A DNA stretch of 9,354 bases from Prevotella sp. CAG:755. GTDB taxonomy: Bacteria; Bacteroidota; Bacteroidia; Bacteroidales; Bacteroidaceae. The notes beneath the pieces are model-generated. The model ran no database searches. It saw only the letters and a program-made list of their open reading frames with translations, and had not been told where the DNA came from. The translations under genes and the position numbers were made by a program. Positions 1 to 5,724 of the stretch are shown piece by piece. The stretch's first letter is position 1. Each line of letters begins with the position of its first letter. The stretch lies in the NCBI GenBank assembly GCA_000431275.1, contig HF989222.1:3825-13178 (forward strand), written 5' to 3'.

Positions 1-948
1 TTCGGCATCGACTATTTGCGCGATGTGTGGTATTCCACCTCTTATCTCCTCGACGCCAAGCAAAGCATGAATGGATGCGCTAAAAAACGCTTCGAGAACT
101 ATAAGCAGCAGCCGCTTGAATTTAACATAGCCCCGCACTTTAAGGGGACGTTCGCACAGTTGGGCATCGATCCCGGCCGCCGCACTCCGTCTGGCGTGAA
201 AGCTGCCATCATCCGCGAGAAAGGCACGAACGGTGAGCGAGAGATGGCTTACGCACTCTACCTCGCAGGTTTCGACGTGAAAGACGTTATGATGACCGAC
301 CTCGTCAGTGGCCGCGAAACGCTTGACGACATTAACATGATTGTCTTCTGCGGAGGCTTCGCAAATTCAGACGTACTTGGTTCGGCCAAAGGTTGGGCTG
401 GAGCTTTCCTTTATAATGAAAACGCCAAGGCGGCCCTTGACCGCTTTTATGCCCGCCCTGATACGCTTTCGCTCGGCGTTTGCAATGGCTGCCAGTTGAT
501 GATTGAGTTGAACCTTGTCAATCCCGAGAAAAAGCAGCGAGCCCGTATGCTTCACAACGACAGCCGCAAGTTCGAGAGCGCCTTTGTCGGAGTGACCGTC
601 CCGACCAACCGCAGCGTCATGTTCGGTTCGCTTTCCGGCGAACGCTTGGGCATCTGGGTGGCCCACGGCGAAGGGAAATTCTCGTTGCCTTATCCCGAAG
701 ACGACTATAACGTCGTGCTGAAATATAGTTATGACGAGTATCCCGGAAATCCTAACGGGTCAGACTATGGCGTAGCTGGTATTTGTTCGCCGGATGGCCG
801 TCATCTCGCCATGATGCCCCACTTGGAACGCGCGTTCTATCCGTGGCAATGTGCATACTATCCGGAAGACCGTCGCACGGACGACGTGACGCCTTGGATT
901 GAAGCCTTTGTGAACGCCCGCCGCTGGGTGGAGGCACACAAAGGATAG
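1..948 (+). CDS. purL: Phosphoribosylformylglycinamidine synthase (FGAM synthase), C-terminal part
   Basis: This is the 3' end of purL, open at the left edge; 315 codons are visible and the stop is TAG at 946-948. PurL converts FGAR plus glutamine and ATP to FGAM, the fourth step of purine synthesis, in the cytosol. Seen: the whole C-terminal glutamine amidotransferase domain, starting near VKAAIIREKGTNGERE (about 196-243). The nucleophile elbow GVCNGCQ places the catalytic Cys at 481-483, and MPHLER gives the His (820-822) and Glu (826-828) of the triad. The residues before it (QSMNGCAKKRFENY) belong to the end of the synthase domain. Large single-chain PurL proteins of this type are roughly 1,200-1,300 residues, so about three quarters lies outside the window. 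A strong terminator follows directly, so purL ends its transcript here. Nothing looks broken in the visible part. Confidence 0.97.
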   Translation, partial: FGIDYLRDVWYSTSYLLDAKQSMNGCAKKRFENYKQQPLEFNIAPHFKGTFAQLGIDPGRRTPSGVKAAIIREKGTNGEREMAYALYLAGFDVKDVMMTDLVSGRETLDDINMIVFCGGFANSDVLGSAKGWAGAFLYNENAKAALDRFYARPDTLSLGVCNGCQLMIELNLVNPEKKQRARMLHNDSRKFESAFVGVTVPTNRSVMFGSLSGERLGIWVAHGEGKFSLPYPEDDYNVVLKYSYDEYPGNPNGSDYGVAGICSPDGRHLAMMPHLERAFYPWQCAYYPEDRRTDDVTPWIEAFVNARRWVEAHKG

Positions 949-979
949 GACGTCCTTGTCAGTAGATATAGGAAATTAT

Positions 980-1021
980 AAGTGCCCGCTTTCAAAAGAT
1001 AAGAGGGCGGGCACTTTTTTT
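980..1021 (+). terminator. Rho-independent terminator of purL
   Basis: A 10-bp perfect stem (980-989 AAGTGCCCGC pairs with 1007-1016 GCGGGCACTT) with a 17-nt loop is followed by a run of T (1015-1021). It begins 31 nt after the purL stop and ends 25 nt before the next ATG, so it separates purL from the lipoprotein gene. The 97-nt spacer 949-1045 shows no convincing promoter match; the closest is TAAATTTA at 1032-1039, which lacks an upstream TTTG and sits too near the start codon. Confidence 0.9.
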
Positions 1022-1045
1022 ATAACCCTCTTAAATTTAATTCTT

Positions 1046-2293
1046 ATGAAACATTTTCCTACGTGGTCATTGTCCGTAACCGTGTTCGCACTGTCTGTCT
1101 CGTTGGCGGCTTGTTCCAGCGATATGGAGGTGGCTGACGCAAATCTCGTTTCGTCCAGTGAGCAGCAAACGACAGAGAACCCTGCGTTTTTTCCTGCGGA
1201 TGACGGGACCCGTCCGTTGCGCGGGTCCACAGCGTCGGCCAACCTCCGGCTATTGCTTGATGCGGTCGAACCGTCAACCTTTCTCAATATCGAACCGCTG
1301 ACTATTACCGAAGCACAATACGCAGAGATAAAAGACGAAGTCGATGCGAAGTGCGTGGTGCCGGGAGACACCTACGCCACGTTCAGGAACATCTTCAAGT
1401 GGGTGACAGACAGCGTGCAGTACGCTTGGTCGGGTTATTCCAGCCCCGACCCGTATGATGTGTTTATCAACCGCACTTGCATCTGTCAAGGCTACGCCAA
1501 TCTGCTCCGTGTCATGCTTCATACGCAGGGGATACCTTGCGCTGGCGTGAATGGTTACATCCCGAACGGCGCTCACGCTTGGAATTATGTGTATGCCGGC
1601 GACCGGTGGATCGTGAGCGACCCTACGAATGGACGCAACTTTGAAATGGATAACCTGACGGACTATCAGGAACTCTTGAATCCGATGTCCGTAGATGTAC
1701 CTGTACTAGAAGATGAATCGTTCGCTTATTCGTTCGAAGACCAGATGTTGACTGTCACGGCGGTCAAGCAATGTCAGACGGACTACCTGACTGTTCCGTT
1801 CAGTGCCTGTGGCTATCAAGTGCAGTCGTTCTGTCCCAAGTCGCCGCTGCCGGCTAATGTGCATGAGCTGTATATCGGCGAGAACATACGGTCGCTCGGC
1901 GAAGCATATTTGGGGCTTGCAGACAATGCCCCGAACGTCGAGTATGCTTACGTGGACGAGGCCAGCCGCTATCTGCGGAGTTATGAAGGGGCTGTTTATG
2001 AGCGGACAGCGACGACGCCTCTGTACATTCCGAAGAGCATCAGGCGAGTGGTACTTCCGGGCAAGTTCGCTATCGAGAAGAACACTATCGTAGGGCTTCC
2101 GGAGGTAGAAGAAATCGTGTTCTCGGAGGGCACGAAGCGCATTGCCTCCTACGCCATAGAAGATTGCCCGAACTTGAAGCGTGTCTATGTGCCTGAGACG
2201 TTGGTACAGATCGATGAGAACGCCATCTATAATTGTGGTCCGGACGTAGAAATCATTTCCGTGCCGACGGGCATCGACCACGTGACCATGTAA
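1046..2293 (+). CDS. Lipoprotein with transglutaminase-like domain and BspA-type leucine-rich repeats
   Basis: The product is a 415-residue exported lipoprotein. The ATG at 1046 is chosen because it gives a clean signal peptide (MKHFPTWSLSVTVFALSVS) with lipobox LAAC and lipidated Cys23; longer forms from alternative upstream codons would read through the purL terminator and bury this signal. Acidic residues soon after Cys23 (SSDMEVAD) are compatible with, but do not prove, surface export. Residues about 105-215 form a transglutaminase-like (papain-fold) domain: Cys147 in CICQGYA, His177 in GAHAWNYVY and Asp192 in SDPTNG make the expected Cys-His-Asp triad, so it is probably active as a peptidase or cross-linker; the substrate is unknown. 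Residues about 268-410 contain degenerate BspA/LRR_5-type repeats (for example LPEVEEIVF, IEDCPNLKRVYVPETL), usually protein- or host-binding. Several extra cysteines (243, 255, 263, 374, 397) could form disulfides. It stands alone between two terminators. The domain call is firm; the biological role is not known. Confidence 0.88.
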   Translation: MKHFPTWSLSVTVFALSVSLAACSSDMEVADANLVSSSEQQTTENPAFFPADDGTRPLRGSTASANLRLLLDAVEPSTFLNIEPLTITEAQYAEIKDEVDAKCVVPGDTYATFRNIFKWVTDSVQYAWSGYSSPDPYDVFINRTCICQGYANLLRVMLHTQGIPCAGVNGYIPNGAHAWNYVYAGDRWIVSDPTNGRNFEMDNLTDYQELLNPMSVDVPVLEDESFAYSFEDQMLTVTAVKQCQTDYLTVPFSACGYQVQSFCPKSPLPANVHELYIGENIRSLGEAYLGLADNAPNVEYAYVDEASRYLRSYEGAVYERTATTPLYIPKSIRRVVLPGKFAIEKNTIVGLPEVEEIVFSEGTKRIASYAIEDCPNLKRVYVPETLVQIDENAIYNCGPDVEIISVPTGIDHVTM

Positions 2294-2347
2294 GCCTTTG
2301 TCTGTGCCCTATGATCCTGCCGATGGAGGGCCCGGACAGTGATACCG

Positions 2348-2392
2348 AACAGGGGAAGCCAGTCGCGATGAACTTGGCTTCCCCTGTTGTTT
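2348..2392 (+). terminator. Hairpin terminator between convergent genes
   Basis: A 14-bp perfect inverted repeat (2348-2361 AACAGGGGAAGCCA with 2375-2388 TGGCTTCCCCTGTT) with a 13-nt loop lies 55 nt after the lipoprotein stop and is followed by T-rich sequence (GTTGTTTCGTTT begins in the stem end). It serves the + strand gene. The - strand gene ends at 2412, so its transcript also reaches this hairpin; on that strand the T-run is weak, so bidirectional use is only likely. The 118-nt convergent spacer holds nothing else that I can see. Confidence 0.8.
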
Positions 2393-2411
2393 CGTTTCCG
2401 TCTGTCGGCGG

Positions 2412-3215
2412 TTATGATGTCTGTGTTTCCTGTTTGAGCTGGGCTTCCCATGGAATGATTTTTTCCCAGAACGCAAACATGCGGGGCTTGCTCCAGCTGT
2501 GGCAGCCAAACGGCAGGTGTTGCCCTGTCTGTGCATAACAATATGCAGGGTGTGTGTCGAATGCGAAACGCAGGGCTTCGTCCTGTGGAGGGTAGTTGAA
2601 TTCTTGCGGGACAGTGGCCCAGAAAACATCCTCGTTCCATTGGTGTCCGCTGTTCGACAAGTAGCGCTTGATGTTGGCTCCATAGCGGTCACAGGCAGCG
2701 GAGAATGCCTCCACGCGACGCAACGAGAAGCCGCCGTTACCCACACGCCCGTAAAGCTGTTGGCGGCAGAAGCGGCCTTGTCGTATCCGCCGGTTGGCCA
2801 GCCAGTTCATGTATTGTTTCACAATGGGCTTGTCGTAGACAGGTCGGCGTACCCACGGTGCCGCCACGCAGTCATAGCCCTTGCGGCACCAGTCGGCCAG
2901 CTCGTCGCGGAACACCCAAGCGTCCGTGTGGCAGACAAGGACATACATCGTGTCGGAGTAATAGTCGTAGAAGCTCCGGGAAAGCATCATCCGGTTGTAG
3001 CCGGCGATGCCGTTGCGCGTGCCGAGCCACTCGTCGCTTACACGCCGCACCGGGAGACCGAGCGAGGCGACCGCTTCTGGCGGTGTCACAGCCTCGGGAA
3101 GTATGACTTCGATCGGGTAGTGGCCCAATATGCGGTGCGTTTGGCGGAGCGAGGCCTCTTCGGTGTCCGAGAGCCGGTCGCGGTAGATGGGAATGAGGAT
3201 TTTGGCTAACTGCAT
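2412..3215 (-). CDS. DUF5672-like glycosyltransferase-type protein
   Basis: The product is a 267-residue soluble protein with no signal peptide. The start at 3215 (MQLAKILIPIYRD) is preferred because it begins the compact fold and follows the upstream gene's stop by 22 nt; an extension to about 3356 would overlap that gene. Motifs in order: YVLVCHTDAWVFRDEL (residues 91-106, resembling the nucleotide-sugar/metal-binding DxD region), YDCVAAPW (114-121), VGNGGFSLR (158-166), NEDVFWA (194-200), RFAFDTHP (216-223) and LPFGCHSW (234-241). This order is what I know from DUF5672 proteins, which are found in polysaccharide and LPS loci and are considered GT-A-like glycosyltransferases. Donor and acceptor cannot be read from sequence. 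It is cotranscribed behind an LPS-kinase-like gene, suggesting that both act on lipopolysaccharide core or a related surface glycan at the cytoplasmic side. Family assignment was made from memory of motifs, not a search. Confidence 0.8.
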   Translation of the reverse strand: MQLAKILIPIYRDRLSDTEEASLRQTHRILGHYPIEVILPEAVTPPEAVASLGLPVRRVSDEWLGTRNGIAGYNRMMLSRSFYDYYSDTMYVLVCHTDAWVFRDELADWCRKGYDCVAAPWVRRPVYDKPIVKQYMNWLANRRIRQGRFCRQQLYGRVGNGGFSLRRVEAFSAACDRYGANIKRYLSNSGHQWNEDVFWATVPQEFNYPPQDEALRFAFDTHPAYCYAQTGQHLPFGCHSWSKPRMFAFWEKIIPWEAQLKQETQTS

Positions 3216-3237
3216 GGAATGGCGCTGCGTGCGGCGG

Positions 3238-3978
3238 TTAGAATTCCAAGTCGTAGCCCACATCGTGGTGGCGTGCATACCGCCTCCAGAACCGTTCGCG
3301 AGCGGTGAAGATGGCTTCGCGGCAAAATGCAGGACTGGCCTGCCGGGCGGCGGCATACTCGCGGGCTAATATCTCGAAGAACCCTTTTTGCCCCCATAAC
3401 CGGGCAAAATTGGCGCAACCTTGTGCTACGCTTACGGGGCCGAAATGCATGCGGTTCGTGTCGACGAGCGAGAATCGCCACGTCCCGTTTACCTGGTCGA
3501 ACAGTATGTTGCCCGGCGACAGGTCACGGTGTAGGATTCCCTCCATGTGCGCCCGGGCCATAAAGCGGGCAAAAGCGCGAATGATGTCGGCCGAGACTTC
3601 CGGGTCGGCGTCGCCGAACTCATAAAACTTGCGGCGGTAGGGGCATTGACGGCTGACGAAATACGTTGTCGAGATAAGACCGAATCGCCGCTCGGCCACA
3701 TAGGCGATAGGTTCCGGGCTCTCGATGCCCCGTTCGCGGAGCTTGAGTGGGTTGTAGTAGGCCCTGCGCCCTTTCGAGGGGCGTAGGAAAGTATAGATGA
3801 AGCGGTTGGGCAGCGCGGGGATGCCGTAGCGTTTCACGTTGACCGGGAAATCGGGCGTGTCGACGACGCGCAACACGTTGCGACCGCGATGGATTTCGCG
3901 GCCAGTGGCGAAGTGTTCGTCAATGTGCAGCAAGAAGTCACGCAGTCCCTCATATTTCGGGTTGATAATCAGTTCCAT
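3238..3978 (-). CDS. Lipopolysaccharide (Kdo/WaaP-type) kinase family protein
   Basis: The 246-residue product has a small-kinase fold. Seen: a candidate ATP-binding lysine in FPVNVKRY (Lys49), the catalytic loop ILHRDLSPGNILFD (His150, Asp152, Asn157) and the metal-binding aspartate in SLVDTNR (Asp173, replacing DFG). The segment ERGIESPEPIAY (82-93) is also typical of this family. It has no signal peptide or membrane span. Known: Kdo/WaaP (InaA-like) kinases use ATP to phosphorylate Kdo or heptose of the LPS inner core on the inner face of the cytoplasmic membrane; whether the acceptor here is Kdo is inference. The ATG at 3978 (MELIINPKYE) is chosen over a GTG at 4005 because the GTG falls within a leader hairpin and only adds nine residues. 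The DUF5672 gene follows after 22 nt on the same strand, indicating a two-gene operon. A candidate promoter lies at 4025-4065. Confidence 0.87.
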   Translation of the reverse strand: MELIINPKYEGLRDFLLHIDEHFATGREIHRGRNVLRVVDTPDFPVNVKRYGIPALPNRFIYTFLRPSKGRRAYYNPLKLRERGIESPEPIAYVAERRFGLISTTYFVSRQCPYRRKFYEFGDADPEVSADIIRAFARFMARAHMEGILHRDLSPGNILFDQVNGTWRFSLVDTNRMHFGPVSVAQGCANFARLWGQKGFFEILAREYAAARQASPAFCREAIFTARERFWRRYARHHDVGYDLEF

Positions 3979-4003
3979 GATGTTTCTCAGTGTGATGGCA
4001 GGC

Positions 4004-4020
4004 ACGCCCGCCCCGGGCGT
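4004..4020 (-). other. GC-rich hairpin in the kinase 5' leader
   Basis: A perfect 7-bp inverted repeat (ACGCCCG at 4004-4010, CGGGCGT at 4014-4020) with a 3-nt loop lies 26 nt upstream of the kinase ATG and downstream of its candidate promoter, so it would be in the mRNA leader. Read on the + strand it is followed by TTTT and resembles a short terminator, but no + strand gene ends here. It could affect mRNA stability or translation of the kinase; no function is shown. Confidence 0.5.
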
Positions 4021-4024
4021 TTTT

Positions 4025-4065
4025 CAAATATATGCAAAAATACGTTTTTTCGCGCTGACGGGAAA
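4025..4065 (-). promoter_or_regulatory. Candidate promoter of the LPS kinase-DUF5672 operon
   Basis: Read on the - strand, two boxes match the Bacteroidota -7 consensus TAnnTTTG: TATTTTTG (4042-4035) and TATATTTG (4032-4025). For the first, the -33 position carries only TTTC (4065-4062) at 19-nt spacing; a proper TTTG (4071-4068) is 25 nt away, which is long. The implied leader is about 40-50 nt. This is weaker evidence than for the tRNA and aroA promoters, and some kinase transcription could instead come from read-through of the tRNA unit. Confidence 0.42.
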
Positions 4066-4168
4066 GCCAAATCCCGAAAAAGTGTGTCGGCGTGTGCTGT
4101 TCTTTTCCTCGTAAGGAGGGATGGGACAGCCTCTGGTGCAGTCCGGGCGGCGTATGGGAGTTTTCTGG

Positions 4169-4205
4169 CAAACAAAGAGGGAGGCAGACCGAAGTCTGTC
4201 TCCCT
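4169..4205 (-). terminator. Terminator of tRNA-Pro with cUUCGg loop
   Basis: On the - strand a 12-position stem (AGGGAGACAGAC, 4205-4194, against GTCTGCCTCCCT, 4189-4178; one A-C mismatch) closes a TTCG loop in a C(UUCG)G context, an extra-stable tetraloop. CTTTGTTTG follows as a moderate U-rich tail. It starts 14 nt after the mature tRNA 3' end and so ends the tRNA transcript. Confidence 0.8.
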
Positions 4206-4219
4206 TATGCAAATTCAAG

Positions 4220-4294
4220 TCGGGGTGACTGGATTCGAACCAGCGACCACACGCCCCCCAGACGCGTACTCTAACCGGGCTGAGCTACACCCCG
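4220..4294 (-). tRNA. tRNA-Pro (anticodon GGG)
   Basis: A 75-nt cloverleaf can be folded by hand on the - strand. The acceptor stem CGGGGTG (4294-4288) pairs with CACCCCG; the D arm is GCTC...GAGT with the GG in its loop; the anticodon stem CGCGT/GCGTG carries loop CTGGGGG; the T arm is GCTGG-TTCGAAT-CCAGT. The anticodon GGG (complement of 4257-4259) reads CCC proline codons, and G37 follows it, as expected for proline tRNAs. The discriminator base is A (4220). CCA is not encoded, so it must be added afterwards. A few G-T pairs (D stem, anticodon stem, T stem) are tolerable. A consensus promoter and a terminator flank it closely, so it is a single-gene unit. Confidence 0.97.
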
Positions 4295-4305
4295 AATTGC
4301 GAGTG

Positions 4306-4337
4306 CAAAAGTAGAGAGTTTTTTTGAACCGCCCAAA
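4306..4337 (-). promoter_or_regulatory. Promoter of tRNA-Pro
   Basis: On the - strand TTTG (4337-4334), a 20-nt spacer and TACTTTTG (4313-4306) fit the Bacteroidota primary-sigma pattern (-33 TTTG, -7 TAnnTTTG). The -7 box ends 11 nt before the mature tRNA, giving a leader of only a few nucleotides. It overlaps the divergent aroA promoter by 15 nt (4323-4337). Confidence 0.85.
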
Positions 4338-4354
4338 TTTTTTCCGTACTTTTG
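4323..4354 (+). promoter_or_regulatory. Promoter of the aroA operon
   Basis: TTTG (4323-4326), a 20-nt spacer and TACTTTTG (4347-4354) match the Bacteroidota promoter pattern exactly. Transcription would begin near 4361, leaving a leader of about 20 nt to the aroA ATG. No ribosome binding site of the AGGAGG type is visible in the leader (AATTTTTCAGTCGCAGAAA), which is normal for first genes in this phylum. Confidence 0.85.
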
Positions 4355-4380
4355 TGCAAAGAATTTTTCAGTCGCAGAAA

Positions 4381-5724
4381 ATGCAAGCGCTTGTCCATCT
4401 TCCCTCCAATCTGTCCGGCACCGTCCGCGTGCCGGCTTCAAAAAGTATCTGTAACCGTGTGCTCGTCATGTCGGTTTTGGCGGCCGGCCGTGCGGGCATG
4501 GCCAGAGTCCGCAACTTGTCTGATTGTGACGACACGCAGGTTATGCTGCGCGCCTTGTCCTCCGGTGAGGAGCGGGCGGACATCGGTGCGGCCGGAACGG
4601 CCATGCGCTTTCTGACAGCGCTCTATGCCGCGACTCCGGGACACCACAGGCTGACCGGGACGGAGCGGATGTTGCAACGGCCGATAGGCGTGCTGGTCGA
4701 CGCTCTCCGTCAGTTGGGCGCGCGTGTGGATTATTCCGGTCGCGAGGGCTATCCGCCATTGTCCATTGACGGGCGCCGCCTTGCAGGTGGCGAGGTCCGG
4801 CTTTCGGCCGGCGTGAGTTCGCAATACATTTCCGCCCTGCTCATGGTGGGGCCGGCGATGGAGCGTGGGCTCCGGCTTCACCTTGAAGGAGAGATTATCT
4901 CGCGTCCGTACATCGACATGACACTCGGGTTGATGCAGGCGTTCGGCGCCGACGCCGGTTGGGCCGATGCACGTACGCTCGTGGTGAGGTCGCAGGCCTA
5001 CCTGGGCGTTGAGACGTTTGAGGTGGAAAACGATTGGAGCGGAGCGTCGTATTGGTACGAGGCTGTGGCGCTTTCGCCTGATGCCAGTGCACGGCTTGTC
5101 CTGCCCGGCCTGCGTCGCGACAGTTTGCAGGGCGACGCTGCCGTGAGTCGCTTTTTCGAGCCACTCGGAGTGCGGACGACATTCACGTCGGAGGGAGTCG
5201 TGCTCACGAAGACCGTAACGGGCGAAACTGTCGCAGTGACAGAAAAACCTGCCAGCCGTTCGGAAACTTCCGTCAGCCGTTCCGTCGAAACTGCCAGCCG
5301 GCCTGACGAATCCCTCAGTTTCGACCTCTCTTCGCAGCCCGACCTGGCACAGACGTTGGCCGTGACGTGCGCTATGCTTGGTCGTCCTTTCCGCCTGACC
5401 GGCCTACGGACACTGCGCATCAAGGAGACCGACCGCATCGCAGCCTTGCAGGCGGAGCTGGCCAAACTGGGCTTTGTGGTGGAAGCCGAGGGCGACGACT
5501 CCCTCTGCTGGGACGGGCGGAGTTGCAAGCCCGATACCGCACCCCGCATCGCCACTTATGACGACCACCGCATGGCTTTGGCTTTCGCCCCGTGTGCCTG
5601 GCGTTTTCCAGGGCTTGCCGTGCAGGCACCGGACGTCGTGAGCAAATCCTATCCCGGCTATTGGCGGGAATGGGAGCAGCTGGGGGCACAGGTCGAACGA
5701 GTGGGGAAAGGAGGCGTCGCATGA
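4381..5724 (+). CDS. aroA: 3-phosphoshikimate 1-carboxyvinyltransferase (EPSP synthase)
   Basis: The 447-residue cytosolic enzyme joins shikimate-3-phosphate and phosphoenolpyruvate to form EPSP, the sixth step toward chorismate. The ATG at 4381 is chosen because it starts the family's first strand (MQALVHLPSNLSGTVRVPAS) and lies just downstream of the promoter; earlier in-frame codons would fall inside that promoter. Active-site motifs are all present: PASKSICNR (Lys21, Ser22, Arg26), GAAGTAMRFLTAL (69-81), QRP (Arg100), SSQYIS (146-151), SRPYID (174-179), DLAQT (Asp321), KETDR (Lys348, Glu349, Arg352), DDHRMA (His396, Arg397) and SKSYP (Lys422). The segment EVENDWSGASYW (214-225) is also typical. 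The protein is some 30 residues longer than the usual 410-430; the excess lies mainly in residues 278-311, a Ser/Thr/Glu-rich stretch built partly from a 21-bp tandem repeat. Its TGA overlaps the next gene's ATG. Confidence 0.97.
   Translation: MQALVHLPSNLSGTVRVPASKSICNRVLVMSVLAAGRAGMARVRNLSDCDDTQVMLRALSSGEERADIGAAGTAMRFLTALYAATPGHHRLTGTERMLQRPIGVLVDALRQLGARVDYSGREGYPPLSIDGRRLAGGEVRLSAGVSSQYISALLMVGPAMERGLRLHLEGEIISRPYIDMTLGLMQAFGADAGWADARTLVVRSQAYLGVETFEVENDWSGASYWYEAVALSPDASARLVLPGLRRDSLQGDAAVSRFFEPLGVRTTFTSEGVVLTKTVTGETVAVTEKPASRSETSVSRSVETASRPDESLSFDLSSQPDLAQTLAVTCAMLGRPFRLTGLRTLRIKETDRIAALQAELAKLGFVVEAEGDDSLCWDGRSCKPDTAPRIATYDDHRMALAFAPCAWRFPGLAVQAPDVVSKSYPGYWREWEQLGAQVERVGKGGVA
5251..5313 (+). 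repeat. 21-bp in-frame tandem repeat inside aroA
   Basis: Three 21-nt units, 5251-5271, 5272-5292 and 5293-5313, each begin with G(C/T)CAGCCG and encode ASRSETS, VSRSVET and ASRPDES (residues 291-311). The following heptapeptide LSFDLSS (312-318) has the same Ser spacing and runs into the conserved QPDLAQT motif. The units are diverged, so the expansion is not recent. The length keeps the reading frame and the repeat sits in a loop just before the active-site Asp321. Confidence 0.8.
5707..5714 (+). promoter_or_regulatory. Shine-Dalgarno-like site for the Cys-cluster membrane protein
   Basis: AAAGGAGG ends 6 nt before the ATG at 5721. It lies within the aroA reading frame (encoding its Gly-Lys-Gly-Gly tail). 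Strong sites of this type are uncommon in Bacteroidota, so it supports this overlapping start. Confidence 0.65.

Noticed and set aside
956..1045. N-terminal extension of the lipoprotein gene
   Set aside because: It would start from a non-ATG codon, translate the purL terminator hairpin and place the signal peptide internally.
1022..1045. Promoter for the transglutaminase lipoprotein gene at TAAATTTA (1032-1039)
   Set aside because: The last base of the -7 consensus is wrong, no TTTG lies about 20 nt upstream, and the box is only 6 nt from the start codon.
1706..2281. Open frame of 191 codons on the - strand inside the transglutaminase lipoprotein gene
   Set aside because: It is antisense to a gene with clear signal peptide and catalytic motifs, has no promoter or family resemblance, and is best explained as a shadow.
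2499..3209. Open frame of 236 codons on the + strand
   Set aside because: It is antisense to the DUF5672 gene, whose conserved motifs are all on the - strand; it has no recognisable domain.
3889..4314. Open frame of 141 codons on the + strand crossing the tRNA
   Set aside because: Part of its translation (VTGFEPATTRPPDAYSNRAE) is the familiar product of reading a tRNA gene antisense, often misannotated as protein; the rest is antisense to the kinase gene.
5251..5313. CRISPR-like repeat array
   Set aside because: The three 21-bp units are contiguous, without spacers, in frame and part of the aroA coding sequence.
4998..5555. Open frame of 185 codons on the - strand within aroA
   Set aside because: It is antisense to conserved EPSP synthase motifs, and its Ser/Arg-rich translation reflects the complementary codon bias.
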